The notes: generated from the sequence alone by a model not told the origin. A DNA stretch of 64,000 bases from RPQJ01 sp963706755 (GCA_963706755.1 CAVPNH010000019.1:248001-312000), one strand, 5' to 3'. Positions 17,655 through 26,152 are shown, counted from the first letter of the stretch. Program-made: numbers and translations.

Positions 17655-19097
17655 ATGGGCAAACGCGCCCTGATCGTGGACGACTCGCGCTCGGCCAGGG
17701 TGATCCTGAGCCGCATGCTCGAGCAGCATGGGCTGGCGGTAGACACTGCCGAATCCGCCGAGCAGGCCCTCGAGTACCTTCACCAGCACCGTCCCGACGT
17801 GATCTTCATGGATCACCTCATGCCCGGGATGGACGGATTCGAGGCCGTGCAGGCCATCAAGGCCGACGCCCAGACCGCGACGATCCCGCTCATGATGTAC
17901 ACGTCGCAGGAAGGCGAGCTGTACGTGAGCCAGGCCCGTGCGCTCGGCGCCATCGGCGTGCTGCCGAAGACCGTACGGCCGGTGGACGTATCGCGTGTCC
18001 TCTACCAGCTTCACCTGCTGCACGACCGCCGGCAGGATCGCACGACGCTGTTCCAGCGCCGCGAACCCGCCGCTCCGGCGACACCACCCGACGCCGTGTC
18101 CGCGCTGCCTGAACCGTCGGCTGCACAGCCGGGGGCGGCGCCGGTCCAGCTGGTGCCCGCGGCCGTGCCGATCGTCTCGACGGCGGCGCTGTCCGAGATG
18201 TCGGCCGGCCTGCGGCAGTCGCTGCAGCAGCTGGTGAAGGACCAGCTGGCCGAGCAGCGTCGCTTCATGCTCGCCACGTTCGAGGCCTTTGCTCGCCGCC
18301 TGGGCGCCGAGATGAAGGAGCACGCGCAGAAACCGCCGCCTCCCGCCATCGTCGAGCTGCCGCCGGTCGAGCCGCCGCGGCGGCCGTGGTGGCCGGTGCT
18401 GGTCACCCTGCTGTTCGCGGTCGTTCCAGCGCTCGTACTGGGACTGCTGTACTGGGAAGAACTCGATGCCAACCGCGAGACCGGGCGACAGGTGTCGAGG
18501 CTCGAGGCGCAGGTCGGTGCGCTCGAGAAGGCCTCGACGCTGCTGCTGGCAGCGTTCCAGCCGGTCGCGCCCGTGCCGGTGCAGGACGCCGCCGCCGGCC
18601 CGCTTGGTGCGGCGGCCCGGCCGGTGCCCGCGCCCGTGCATGCGACGGTGCCCGTCGAGTACGTTCCCTACGGTGACGTGCCCTTCGGGGGCCTGCGCCT
18701 CAATCGCCTGCGGGCGCTGGCTGCGGCCATGGAGGCGCAGCGCTTCCGCGGCCGGATCGTCGTCGAGTACACCGTGGGGGATTTCTGCCTCACCGGCAGC
18801 CCGGCGGCGGGATTCGAAGTCGCCGATCCGACGCTGCCGCTCAGGAAGTGCGACATCGTGGGCAATCCTTTCGACGATGCGCTTTCCCCGGCGCAGCGCC
18901 AGTCGGTGGATTTTGCCAACTTTGCAGCGACACTGCGCCGGCGCAGCGGCGGGACGATCGTCGTCGACGTGGTCGACGGCGGCCGGCGCAGCGTCGTCGA
19001 GTATCCCGAGCAGACGGAAGCGACGGTGGCCGGCGCATGGAACACGGTGGCCGCACAGAACAACCGAGTCGAATTCAGGGTAGTGCCCGCCGAGTGA
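17655..19097 (+). CDS. Response-regulator receiver domain fused to a membrane anchor and extracytoplasmic domain
   Basis: The protein (480 residues) has a full receiver domain (residues 4-122): acidic pair Asp9-Asp10, phosphoacceptor Asp53 in FMDHLMPGMDG, and Lys105. A proline/alanine-rich linker and an amphipathic helix follow, then one membrane segment at about 246-266 (WWPVLVTLLFAVVPALVLGLL). A coiled segment and a C-terminal domain ending NRVEFRVVP, faintly OmpA-like, come after. The receiver should be cytoplasmic and the C-terminus periplasmic. Start 17655 is preferred over 17649 because AAGGGG lies 7 bases before it. No histidine kinase is adjacent. Confidence 0.75.
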   Translation: MGKRALIVDDSRSARVILSRMLEQHGLAVDTAESAEQALEYLHQHRPDVIFMDHLMPGMDGFEAVQAIKADAQTATIPLMMYTSQEGELYVSQARALGAIGVLPKTVRPVDVSRVLYQLHLLHDRRQDRTTLFQRREPAAPATPPDAVSALPEPSAAQPGAAPVQLVPAAVPIVSTAALSEMSAGLRQSLQQLVKDQLAEQRRFMLATFEAFARRLGAEMKEHAQKPPPPAIVELPPVEPPRRPWWPVLVTLLFAVVPALVLGLLYWEELDANRETGRQVSRLEAQVGALEKASTLLLAAFQPVAPVPVQDAAAGPLGAAARPVPAPVHATVPVEYVPYGDVPFGGLRLNRLRALAAAMEAQRFRGRIVVEYTVGDFCLTGSPAAGFEVADPTLPLRKCDIVGNPFDDALSPAQRQSVDFANFAATLRRRSGGTIVVDVVDGGRRSVVEYPEQTEATVAGAWNTVAAQNNRVEFRVVPAE

Positions 19098-19162
19098 CGG
19101 ACCGGCCGCGCATCGGCGAGGCGGCCGGCTCGACGCATCGGCCCGGGCCGTCGTGAAGCGGC

Positions 19163-20164
19163 CTGGCCGCCCGCGCGCCGGAGCGCGAATTCCAGCCGCC
19201 GTCGTGGCTTGCGAGCCCGCACGTCCAGTCGGTCTTTCCGAGCCTCCCGTTCAGGCGCCCGGGCGTCGCCTGGCGCTGCCGGCGGCTGCGAGCGGCTTCG
19301 CAGCCGCTGCTGCTCGACTGCGGGGAGGGCGTCCGGCTGCTCGCGCACCACGCGACCCGGGAACGGCTGGGGCACCCTGCGGCCACGCGCGTCGCGGTGC
19401 TGCTGCACGGCTGGGAGGGAAGCTCGGAGTCGCTGTACATACTCTCGCTCGGCCAGTACCTGCTGGACCGCGGCTTCGACGTCGTGAGGCTCAACCTGCG
19501 CGATCACGGCGGCAGCCATCACCTCAATCCGGAAATCTTCCATTCGTGCCGCATCCGGGAAGTCGTCGGTGCGGTGCGGCGGATCCAGGACCTGAATCCC
19601 GGGCGGGGCCTCAACCTCGTCGGGTTCTCGCTCGGCGGGAATTTCTTCCTGCGGGTGGCTGCCCGTGCGCGCGCAGCGGGCCTCGAGCTCGAGCAGGTCG
19701 TCGCCGTGTGCCCGGTGGTGGATCCCGAGCACACCATGAAGCGACTCGAGGCGGGCCGGGCGATGTATCGCCGCTACTTCGTGTGGAAGTGGCACAACTC
19801 CCTGCGGCAGAAGCAGGCGGCGTGGCCGCAGCTCTACGACCTTACGGAGGTGCAGGCGCTGGGCACGCTGACGGAGATGACCGACCACCTCGTGCGCAGG
19901 TACGGCGGCTACCCGTCGCTCGCGGAATACCTGCGGGGCTACGCGATCGTGGGCGACGCGCTCGGGGACATCTGCCACCCAACGCGCATCATCACCGCGG
20001 CGGACGATCCGATCATTTCGGTCGACGACTTCGAGCGCATCGCGCGCCCCGCGGCGCTCAGGCTCACGCGTACTGACCTCGGCGGTCATTGCGGCTACTA
20101 CGACGCGCGGCGTGGCAGCACCTGGATCGAGCGGGAGGTCTTCGCGACGCTGTCCGGGGCGTAG
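19163..20164 (+). CDS. YheT-type alpha/beta hydrolase, start uncertain
   Basis: The protein matches the YheT/EMBL hydrolase family: an N-terminal FQPPSWLASPHVQSVFPSL, the oxyanion LLHGWEGSS, nucleophile elbow GFSLGGN, and a late histidine in GGHCGYYD. Homology extends upstream at least to 19187, but no ATG, GTG or TTG lies between an in-frame TGA (19154) and that point. A CTG at 19163 is the only near-cognate start. In the same frame a GTG at 19094 overlaps the previous gene's stop (GTGA), so the TGA may be a nonsense change or sequence error. Substrate unknown; lipid or ester hydrolysis is likely. Confidence 0.75.
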   Translation: MAARAPEREFQPPSWLASPHVQSVFPSLPFRRPGVAWRCRRLRAASQPLLLDCGEGVRLLAHHATRERLGHPAATRVAVLLHGWEGSSESLYILSLGQYLLDRGFDVVRLNLRDHGGSHHLNPEIFHSCRIREVVGAVRRIQDLNPGRGLNLVGFSLGGNFFLRVAARARAAGLELEQVVAVCPVVDPEHTMKRLEAGRAMYRRYFVWKWHNSLRQKQAAWPQLYDLTEVQALGTLTEMTDHLVRRYGGYPSLAEYLRGYAIVGDALGDICHPTRIITAADDPIISVDDFERIARPAALRLTRTDLGGHCGYYDARRGSTWIEREVFATLSGA

Positions 20165-20182
20165 GAACCCGCGCGCGCGGGA

Positions 20183-21625
20183 CTACGGGGCAACCGCGCC
20201 GCGCCGGGCCATCTCCGCGAGCCAGCGGCGATAACGCGCGGCGAGCGGCTCGTTCGGCTGCGGTTCGAAGGCGCGTTCCAGCGGAACATCGTGCCACCCC
20301 TGCGGTTCCCCGGCCGCCAGAAAGGCCACGCCCCGCGCCGTGGCTTCGCGCAGCGCGTGACGCCGCACCTCGAGTCCGCAGAGGTCCGCCAGCGACTGGC
20401 AGAGATGGTCGCAACGGGCCATGCCGCCCGAGATCCGCACGTCACGCAGGGTCGCGGCGCGTCGCATTGCGTCGAGGTTGACGCGGAGCAGGAAGGCGAT
20501 GCTCTCGACCACCGCCGCGAGCCGCAGCGGCTCGTCCCCGTCGCCGACGAATTCCACTGGAAATCCTGGCAGCCAGAATGGAGCACCGAGACCGCCGACT
20601 CCGTTCATGAAGAGGGGCACGTCGTCGGAGGGCCGGACGGCCAGCGATCCGAGTGCGCGCTCGACGTCGAGCGCGACGCGGCCGCGAAGCCATTCGATGG
20701 CACTGCCTGCGCCGTTGACCGTGCCCTCGTGGCTGTAGACGGCGCCGGCGTCGTCTGAGCGCAGTACGCTGCGCAGCAGTCCATCCGGTAGCGTTGCGTC
20801 GGCCGACACCGCACGCTGCACGAATGCGCCCGTGCCGACGTTGACCAGCGCCACCCGCCCGTCGGGCGTGCCGAAGGCGAATGCCGCCGCAGACTGGTCG
20901 CCGGTGCAGGCCGTGACGGGGATGCGTCTCGGCCCCACTCGCAGGTGACCGTAGCCGTAGCGGGTTGGAACGCAGGTCGGGAGGCATGGCCGGCCGATGT
21001 CGAAGGCGTCGAGCAACGGTTGCGACCAGGCCAGTGTCGTCGGGTCGAACAGCAGCGTGCGCGATGCGTTCGCCGGGTCGTTGACCAGGGGGTGCTCATC
21101 GAGGAGACGGTTCAGCAGGTAGCAGGACAGCGGCCCGAACACGAGGTCGCCGCGGTCCGCGGCGCGCCGCACGGCGGGAACGTGATCCAGGCACCAGCGC
21201 AGCTTGCTCGCGCCGTAGTGGGGAGAGAGCACGAGCCCCGTCAGGCGGCGGATCTCCGCGGCGTGCGGCCGCAGGCCGTCGAGCCACTCCGCGTTGCGGC
21301 GGTCCTGCCACGAGATCGCGCCCGTGAGCGCGCGACCACTCGAGCGCTCCCAGCAGACGATCGTGGAGCGCTGGGTGGCGAGCCCGGCGGCCACGATGGG
21401 CCGGCCCGCGGCGGCCTGGGACTCGCAGACGTCCGCGGCGGCGCAGGCGAGCGAGCGGACCAGCTCGAGGGGGTCCTGCTCGATGAACCCGTCTTCGCCA
21501 TGCGAGGTCGCGACCGGGACGTGCGATTCGGCGATCGCGGTCCCGCATCCGTCGAACAGTATGGCGCGGCTGCCGTGCCCGCCCTGGTCCAGAGCCAGGA
21601 CGAGCCGCGGCGAGGGCCCGTTCAC
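20183..21625 (-). CDS. FGGY-family carbohydrate kinase, atypical glycerol-kinase-like
   Basis: This 480-residue kinase has the two FGGY actin-fold domains: ISWQDRR, DQSAAAFAFG, VNVGTGAF, and ISGGMARCDHLCQSLADL near the adenosine site. The first phosphate loop reads DQGGHGSRAILFD where glycerol kinases usually have DQGTTSSRA, so substrate or phosphate handling may differ. It starts with GTG at 21625, overlapping the TGA of the glycerophosphodiesterase gene (GTGA). The coupling suggests that glycerol or another polyol released by the diesterase is phosphorylated here. Confidence 0.85.
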   Translation of the reverse strand: MNGPSPRLVLALDQGGHGSRAILFDGCGTAIAESHVPVATSHGEDGFIEQDPLELVRSLACAAADVCESQAAAGRPIVAAGLATQRSTIVCWERSSGRALTGAISWQDRRNAEWLDGLRPHAAEIRRLTGLVLSPHYGASKLRWCLDHVPAVRRAADRGDLVFGPLSCYLLNRLLDEHPLVNDPANASRTLLFDPTTLAWSQPLLDAFDIGRPCLPTCVPTRYGYGHLRVGPRRIPVTACTGDQSAAAFAFGTPDGRVALVNVGTGAFVQRAVSADATLPDGLLRSVLRSDDAGAVYSHEGTVNGAGSAIEWLRGRVALDVERALGSLAVRPSDDVPLFMNGVGGLGAPFWLPGFPVEFVGDGDEPLRLAAVVESIAFLLRVNLDAMRRAATLRDVRISGGMARCDHLCQSLADLCGLEVRRHALREATARGVAFLAAGEPQGWHDVPLERAFEPQPNEPLAARYRRWLAEMARRGAVAP

Positions 21626-22383
21626 CACTGGCGCTGGCTCTCCTCGTAGGCCGCGCTCAGGCTGCGCACCGCCATGGTCTCGACATAGCGCGCGCCCCGG
21701 GACTGGCACTCGCGCGCCGATTTCAGGTCGCGCACTTCGTACAGCGCCCAGTCCCAGGGTCCGGGCAACAGCGTCTCGAGTCCCTCCGGCAGCCGGTCGA
21801 GATTCGCGAACAGGAATTCCGGCGCGGCCGCGGTTGCCTCCGCCAGGGCCTCGGCGCCGTAGTCCGCGACCACCCAGCCGATCCGCGCGCCGGTCATGAG
21901 CCGCATGATCCGGAGGCTCGGCAGGTCGAAGGAAATCACGACGCAGCGGTCCATCGCGGGCTGCAGGACCTGGGCGACCTGCCGCAGGACAGTCTCGCGC
22001 CCGAAACGACGCAGGCTCGCGCGCTTGATCTCGACGTATGCGGTCACGCCCTCCCAGTCGGCCAGCGCGTCCACGACCTGCTCGAGCGAGGGCGGGTAGG
22101 TGAACGCGAACCGGCTGCCGAACCGATTGATCTCGCCGACCGGGATTTCCGCGAGCTGCGCCCAGGGCAGGTCGTGCACGACGTCGGCCCGGTTGCCGAC
22201 GCGCTCGAGGTCGGCGTCGTGCAGGACCACCGGCACCTTGTCGGCCGTCAGCTGGACGTCGAACTCGAGGTGCTTCACGCCCAGCTCCACGGCCGACGCG
22301 AGCGATTGCAGCGTGTTCTCCGGGAACTCGGCCGCGTTGCCGCGGTGCGCGATGATCTGCGGAAGGGTGGTGCCTGTCGTCAT
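21622..22383 (-). CDS. ugpQ: Glycerophosphodiester phosphodiesterase
   Basis: This 253-residue protein opens with PQIIAHRGNAAEFPENTLQSL, the GDPD catalytic start (HRG, then PENT). Further on come EFDVQLTADKVPVVLHD, carrying the metal-binding Glu-Asp and the second catalytic His, and VEIKR. It hydrolyses deacylated phospholipids to glycerol 3-phosphate and an alcohol. There is no signal peptide, so it acts in the cytoplasm, as UgpQ does. It is the first gene of a two-gene unit with the FGGY kinase. The ATG at 22383 has no clear ribosome site. Confidence 0.9.
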   Translation of the reverse strand: MTTGTTLPQIIAHRGNAAEFPENTLQSLASAVELGVKHLEFDVQLTADKVPVVLHDADLERVGNRADVVHDLPWAQLAEIPVGEINRFGSRFAFTYPPSLEQVVDALADWEGVTAYVEIKRASLRRFGRETVLRQVAQVLQPAMDRCVVISFDLPSLRIMRLMTGARIGWVVADYGAEALAEATAAAPEFLFANLDRLPEGLETLLPGPWDWALYEVRDLKSARECQSRGARYVETMAVRSLSAAYEESQRQW

Positions 22384-23015
22384 GGGGTGCGGATATGGCG
22401 CAGGGTTGCTGCAGGTGCGCCGCGCGGCCGGCGCACGGGGCGGGGCCAGACATCGCCCCGCCGCGCCGTTGGACTTAACCCGATTAAGGGGTGAGGACAG
22501 CGCGGCGGAGCGATCACGCACGTTAGAGGCCAGGCGCGCGTGCGCATTGTGCTTACAAGCACCGCGCGAGTCCAGAGGGCGGCGCGTGACGCGCGTGGCG
22601 AAAAAAAACCCCGCCTTGGCGGGGTTCTGTCATTTCACGGAGCGCACGGTTCTGTTGTTGTCGCTGTGCTTCTTCTTTGCGTCCCGTTGCTCGAGGCGTT
22701 GCGATCAGATTGTCCCTGTTGTCGATTTCGCTTCCGGCAATCCCCCAGCGGTAACTCTTCCCGTACCCCGCGTCATCGTCCGTCCCATCACCACCCACAC
22801 GAGGACGGTGAAGAACAAGCAATGACCGTGCCATGTGCAGTGCGGCGTCTGCGAATCAACGGCTTACGCGCGCATTGGCCGACGCGTACGCAACCGCGAG
22901 TACCTTTGCGCGCGAATCCGTAAAGGAAATCGACAGGCCCGCGATGCACGGCGCGAACGATTCGGGTGGGTACCGCCGGCACGCACCGTGCGCGCGCGCG
23001 AATGCGGCGCAGCGC
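22384..23015. other. Long intergenic stretch without a convincing gene
   Basis: About 630 bases lie between the glycerophosphodiesterase start and the acyl-CoA dehydrogenase stop. Both strands have short open frames with no recognisable protein. One strong minus-strand terminator lies at 22607-22626. The 400 bases upstream of it on the minus strand may be the 3' tail of the dehydrogenase mRNA or an independent small RNA. Confidence 0.5.
22607..22626 (-). terminator. Rho-independent terminator (minus strand)
   Basis: AACCCCGCC and GGCGGGGTT form a 9-base GC-rich stem, followed on the minus strand by a run of eight T. It is oriented to end transcripts arriving from the acyl-CoA dehydrogenase gene or from an unannotated RNA. 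Confidence 0.8.
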
Positions 23016-24218
23016 TCAGAACGCACTGATCCCGGTCAGCTCGCGACCGATCGTGAGCTGGTGGATCGTCTCGGTTCCCTCGTAGGTGATCACGCTCTCG
23101 AGGTTGAGCGCGTGCCGGATCGGCACGTACTCGGCGCTGATGCCGGCGCCGCCGAGGATGTCGCGCGCGTCGCGCGCCACGTCGAGCGCCATGCGGCAGT
23201 TGTTCCACTTGGCGAGCGACACGTGCGACGGGCTCATCGTGCCCGCGTCCTTGAGCCGTCCGAGCTGCAGCGAGAGCAGCTGCGCCGTGGTGATACCGCG
23301 GGCCATCTCCGCGAGGCGGATCTGCACGGTCTGGGTCGCGGCGAGCGGGCGTCCGAAGAGCACCCGGGACTGCGAATAGTCGAGTGCCTGCGCGAGGCAC
23401 GCCTGCGCTGCGCCGATCACGCCCCAGGTGATGCCGTAGCGGGCCTGGGTCAGGCAGGAGAGCGGCGCCTTGATGCCCACGGTGCTGCCTGGGAGCATGT
23501 TCGCGTCGGGTACCACCACGTCCTCGAGGAAGATCGCGCCGGTGATGGATGCGCGCAGCGAGAACTTCTTCTCGATCTCCGGCGCCGCGAGGCCCTTCGT
23601 TCCCTTTTCGACCAGGAAGCCGCGCATGCCCTCCTCGGTCTTCGCCCAGATGACGAACAGGTCCGCGATCGGCGAATTGGTGATCCACATCTTCGCGCCG
23701 TTCAGGACCCAGTCGCCGCCGCGGCGCTTCGCGTGCGTCTTCATGTTGGCCGGGTCGGAGCCGCCGTGGGGTTCCGTGAGGCCGAAGCAACCGATCACCT
23801 CGCCCGTCGCCATGCGCGGCAGGTACGCCTGCTTCTGCTCCTCGCTGCCGTAGCTGTGGATCGGGTACATGCAGAGACTCGACTGCACGGAGACGAAGCT
23901 CCTCAAGCCCGAGTCGCCGCGCTCGAGTTCCTGGCAGATGAGCCCGTAGCTCACCGCATTCATGCCGGCGCAGCCGTAGCCCTCCAGCGAGCTTCCGAAC
24001 AGCCCGAGCCCGGCGAGTTCGGGGACCAGGTCGGCCGGGAACGTGTGGTCCTCGAAGTGCTGGCGGATCACGGGGAGGACCTTGTCGTCCACCATGCGGG
24101 CGACCGAGTCCTGCACCATCTGTTCTTCTTCGGTCAGCAGGCCGCGCACGTCGAAGAGGTCGACGGGGTTCAGGGCTCGGGCGGACTTCTTCTGAGAGCT
24201 GGCGGAGGGTGTGGCCAC
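23016..24218 (-). CDS. gcdH: Acyl-CoA dehydrogenase, glutaryl-CoA dehydrogenase type
   Basis: The 400-residue flavoenzyme shows CFGLTEPHGGSDPANMKT (FAD/substrate loop), WITNSPIADLFVIWAK, ILGGAGISAEY and YEGTETIHQLTIGRELTG; the glutamate of YEGT is the expected catalytic base. These features fit glutaryl-CoA dehydrogenase, which turns glutaryl-CoA into crotonyl-CoA and CO2 during lysine and tryptophan breakdown. The only plausible start is GTG at 24218, preceded by GGGAG. It is a stand-alone gene here; no glutaryl-CoA ligase or CoA-transferase is adjacent. Confidence 0.87.
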   Translation of the reverse strand: MATPSASSQKKSARALNPVDLFDVRGLLTEEEQMVQDSVARMVDDKVLPVIRQHFEDHTFPADLVPELAGLGLFGSSLEGYGCAGMNAVSYGLICQELERGDSGLRSFVSVQSSLCMYPIHSYGSEEQKQAYLPRMATGEVIGCFGLTEPHGGSDPANMKTHAKRRGGDWVLNGAKMWITNSPIADLFVIWAKTEEGMRGFLVEKGTKGLAAPEIEKKFSLRASITGAIFLEDVVVPDANMLPGSTVGIKAPLSCLTQARYGITWGVIGAAQACLAQALDYSQSRVLFGRPLAATQTVQIRLAEMARGITTAQLLSLQLGRLKDAGTMSPSHVSLAKWNNCRMALDVARDARDILGGAGISAEYVPIRHALNLESVITYEGTETIHQLTIGRELTGISAF

Positions 24219-24432
24219 GGGGGCTCCCGATCGGTGGGTTGCGGGGTGAGAACCGCCATTTTCCGGCAACCCGGGGCCGCCCGCAAAGAAAACGCTTCGC
24301 CGGCGCCCGGGCGATGGCCGCGTCCTGCCCACACGCCGTTGCTACCCGGCCCGCGCCGGGACATGATTGCGGTCATTCGATTACCACCAACCGCCGGGAC
24401 CTGGTCGTCCCGTCACGCCTTGGAGCACACAC

Positions 24433-25122
24433 ATGCAGTTGCACGCGAGAGCTGGAATCCTGTCGGTCGTTGCGTTGACGGTCACGCTCGCGGGGTGCGA
24501 GTCGATGCAGGACTTTGCCTCCAATCCAGAGAAGCAGAAGACGCGACAGGGCACGGCGATCGGCGCCGCGGGCGGCGCGGCGGTCGGCCTGCTGGTGGGG
24601 GGCGGCTGGAAAGGCGCGTTGATCGGCGCCGGCGTCGGCGCCCTGGCTGGCGGCGCCGTCGGCAACTACCAGGACAAGCAGGAAGCCAAGCTGCGCCAGC
24701 AGATGGCGGGCACCGGCGTCGAGGTCGTGCGCATCGGCGACAACCTCACGCTCAGCATGCCGGGCAACGTGACCTTCGCCTTCGACAGCGCGAAGCTCAA
24801 CCCGCAATTCGACAGCGTGCTGGACAAGCTCGCCCAGACGCTGTCCGAGTACAACAAGACGGTCATCCAGATCGCGGGGCACACGGACAGCACCGGCAGC
24901 CATGCCTACAACATGAAGCTGTCCGGGGACCGCGCCAACAGCGTCAAGACGTACCTGACGGGCCGGGGCGTGCCGGCGAGCCGCCTGGTTACCGTGGGTG
25001 CCGGCCCGGATTACCCGATCGCCTCGAACGCCACGGAAGAGGGCCGTGCCGAGAACCGCCGCGTCGAGATCACGATCGTGCCCGTGACGCAGGAAAACCT
25101 GGACGAGGCGAAGAAGGGCTGA
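24433..25122 (+). CDS. OmpA-family outer-membrane lipoprotein, YiaD type
   Basis: The 229-residue protein has a signal peptide with lipobox LAGC (cysteine at about 22). A glycine-rich segment (GAAGGAAVGLLVGGGWKGALI), resembling glycine-zipper helices, comes next. The C-terminal OmpA domain contains FAFDSAKLNP, IAGHTDSTGS, LSGDRANSVKTYL and RAENRRVEI, the residues that bind peptidoglycan diaminopimelate. It is expected to tether the outer membrane to the wall. Its stop is immediately followed by a 92-base inverted repeat. Confidence 0.9.
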   Translation: MQLHARAGILSVVALTVTLAGCESMQDFASNPEKQKTRQGTAIGAAGGAAVGLLVGGGWKGALIGAGVGALAGGAVGNYQDKQEAKLRQQMAGTGVEVVRIGDNLTLSMPGNVTFAFDSAKLNPQFDSVLDKLAQTLSEYNKTVIQIAGHTDSTGSHAYNMKLSGDRANSVKTYLTGRGVPASRLVTVGAGPDYPIASNATEEGRAENRRVEITIVPVTQENLDEAKKG

Positions 25123-25214
25123 AATAACGGGGACATTCTCCTTTTCCTGAAATAGGGGACAGTCCCTCGAAGGGACCGTCCCCTATTTCAGGAAAAGGAG
25201 AATGTCCCCTTATT
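25123..25214. repeat. Long near-perfect inverted repeat between convergent genes
   Basis: The arms of about 44 bases (left from AATAACGGGGACATTC, right ending GAATGTCCCCTTATT) differ by one inserted C (25128) and one mismatch, around a CGA loop at 25168-25170. It begins right after the stop of the OmpA-like gene and its right end includes the TAA stop of rpoH. The GGGGACA...GTCCCC modules resemble dispersed REP-type elements. It can act as a bidirectional transcription end. Confidence 0.85.
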
Positions 25215-26085
25215 CCGCGACGACCAGCGTCCGGAGTTTCTTGATCGCGTTGGCTTCGATCTGGCGGATGCGTTCCGCCGAGACGCCGTACTGCCCGGCG
25301 AGGTCGTGCAGCGTGGCCTTCCGCTCGTTCATCCAGCGCGCGCGCAGGATCGCCTGGCTGCGGGCGTCGAGCTGCGACATCGCAGTGGCGACCCTGTCGC
25401 TCACGTCATCGTCCCACTCGGCGCGCTCGACTTCGAGCGCGGGGTCCGCGTCGTGCGCGGGCAGGTAGGCCGACGGTGAATACGACTCCTCCTCCTCGTC
25501 GGCGTCCGGCGCCGGGTCGAAGGACAGGTCGCGCGACGCGAGCCGGCGCTCCATTTCCGTGACTTCCCCGGCGCTCACGCCGAGTTCGCGGGCGACGGTC
25601 TGCGTCTCCTCGGCCGTGAGCCAGCCGAGGTTGCGCTTGTACTTGCGCAGGTTGAAGAAGAGCTTGCGCTGCGCCTTGGTGGTGGCGACCTTGACCAGCC
25701 GCCAGTTGCGCAGCACGTACTCGTGGATCTCGGCGCGGATCCAGTGCACGGCGAAGGACACGAGGCGCACGCCTACCGCGGGGTCGAAGCGCTTGACGGC
25801 CTTCATGAGGCCGACGTTGCCTTCCTGCACGAGGTCGCCCATCGGCAGGCCGTAGCCCAGGTAGCCACGCGCGATGTGCACGACGAAGCGCAGGTGCGAG
25901 AGGACCAGCTGCCGGGCGGCTTCCACGTCGTTTTCGCCGTGGAAACGCGTGGCGAGCGCGACTTCTTCATCGCGGCTCAGCACGGGAATGCGGCCGATCG
26001 CGTCGAAGTACGCGTCGAGGCTGCCGATCGGGCCCGTGAGGGCGAGTTCGGCAGGGCTGCGGCGAATGAGCGCGGTCGTGGTCAT
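25210..26085 (-). CDS. rpoH: RNA polymerase heat-shock sigma factor RpoH (sigma32)
   Basis: This 291-residue sigma factor has region 2 (LSHLRFVVHIARGYLGYGLPMGDLVQEGNVGLMKAV in parts), the RpoH box QRKLFFNLRK at residues 139-148 that is unique to sigma32, and region 4 with an HTH near the C-terminus (YGVSAERIRQIEANAI). It directs transcription of chaperone and protease genes. It lies next to ftsX as in many beta- and gammaproteobacteria. A CIRCE-like operator upstream suggests HrcA repression. The stop codon is part of a long inverted repeat. Confidence 0.96.
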   Translation of the reverse strand: MTTTALIRRSPAELALTGPIGSLDAYFDAIGRIPVLSRDEEVALATRFHGENDVEAARQLVLSHLRFVVHIARGYLGYGLPMGDLVQEGNVGLMKAVKRFDPAVGVRLVSFAVHWIRAEIHEYVLRNWRLVKVATTKAQRKLFFNLRKYKRNLGWLTAEETQTVARELGVSAGEVTEMERRLASRDLSFDPAPDADEEEESYSPSAYLPAHDADPALEVERAEWDDDVSDRVATAMSQLDARSQAILRARWMNERKATLHDLAGQYGVSAERIRQIEANAIKKLRTLVVAE

Positions 26086-26125
26086 GTCTTTAAGAAGGGC
26101 TCTCCCTGGGCAACAACTGCAGATC

Positions 26126-26152
26126 TTAGCAGTCAGGCAGTTAGAGTGCTAA
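26126..26152. promoter_or_regulatory. CIRCE-like HrcA operator upstream of rpoH
   Basis: TTAGCAGTC, 9 bases, GAGTGCTAA. The CIRCE consensus is TTAGCACTC-N9-GAGTGCTAA, so 17 of 18 positions match with the exact spacer. It lies 41 bases upstream of rpoH. On the minus strand it overlaps a possible promoter (TTAGCA, 18 bases, TAAGAT). Confidence 0.85.

Noticed and set aside
22553..22834. A 93-codon minus-strand frame
   Set aside because: No known family, and it passes through the terminator hairpin.
22833..25127. A long plus-strand frame over the acyl-CoA dehydrogenase and OmpA-like genes
   Set aside because: It runs antisense to the dehydrogenase and out of frame with the OmpA-like lipoprotein; both of those have complete motifs.
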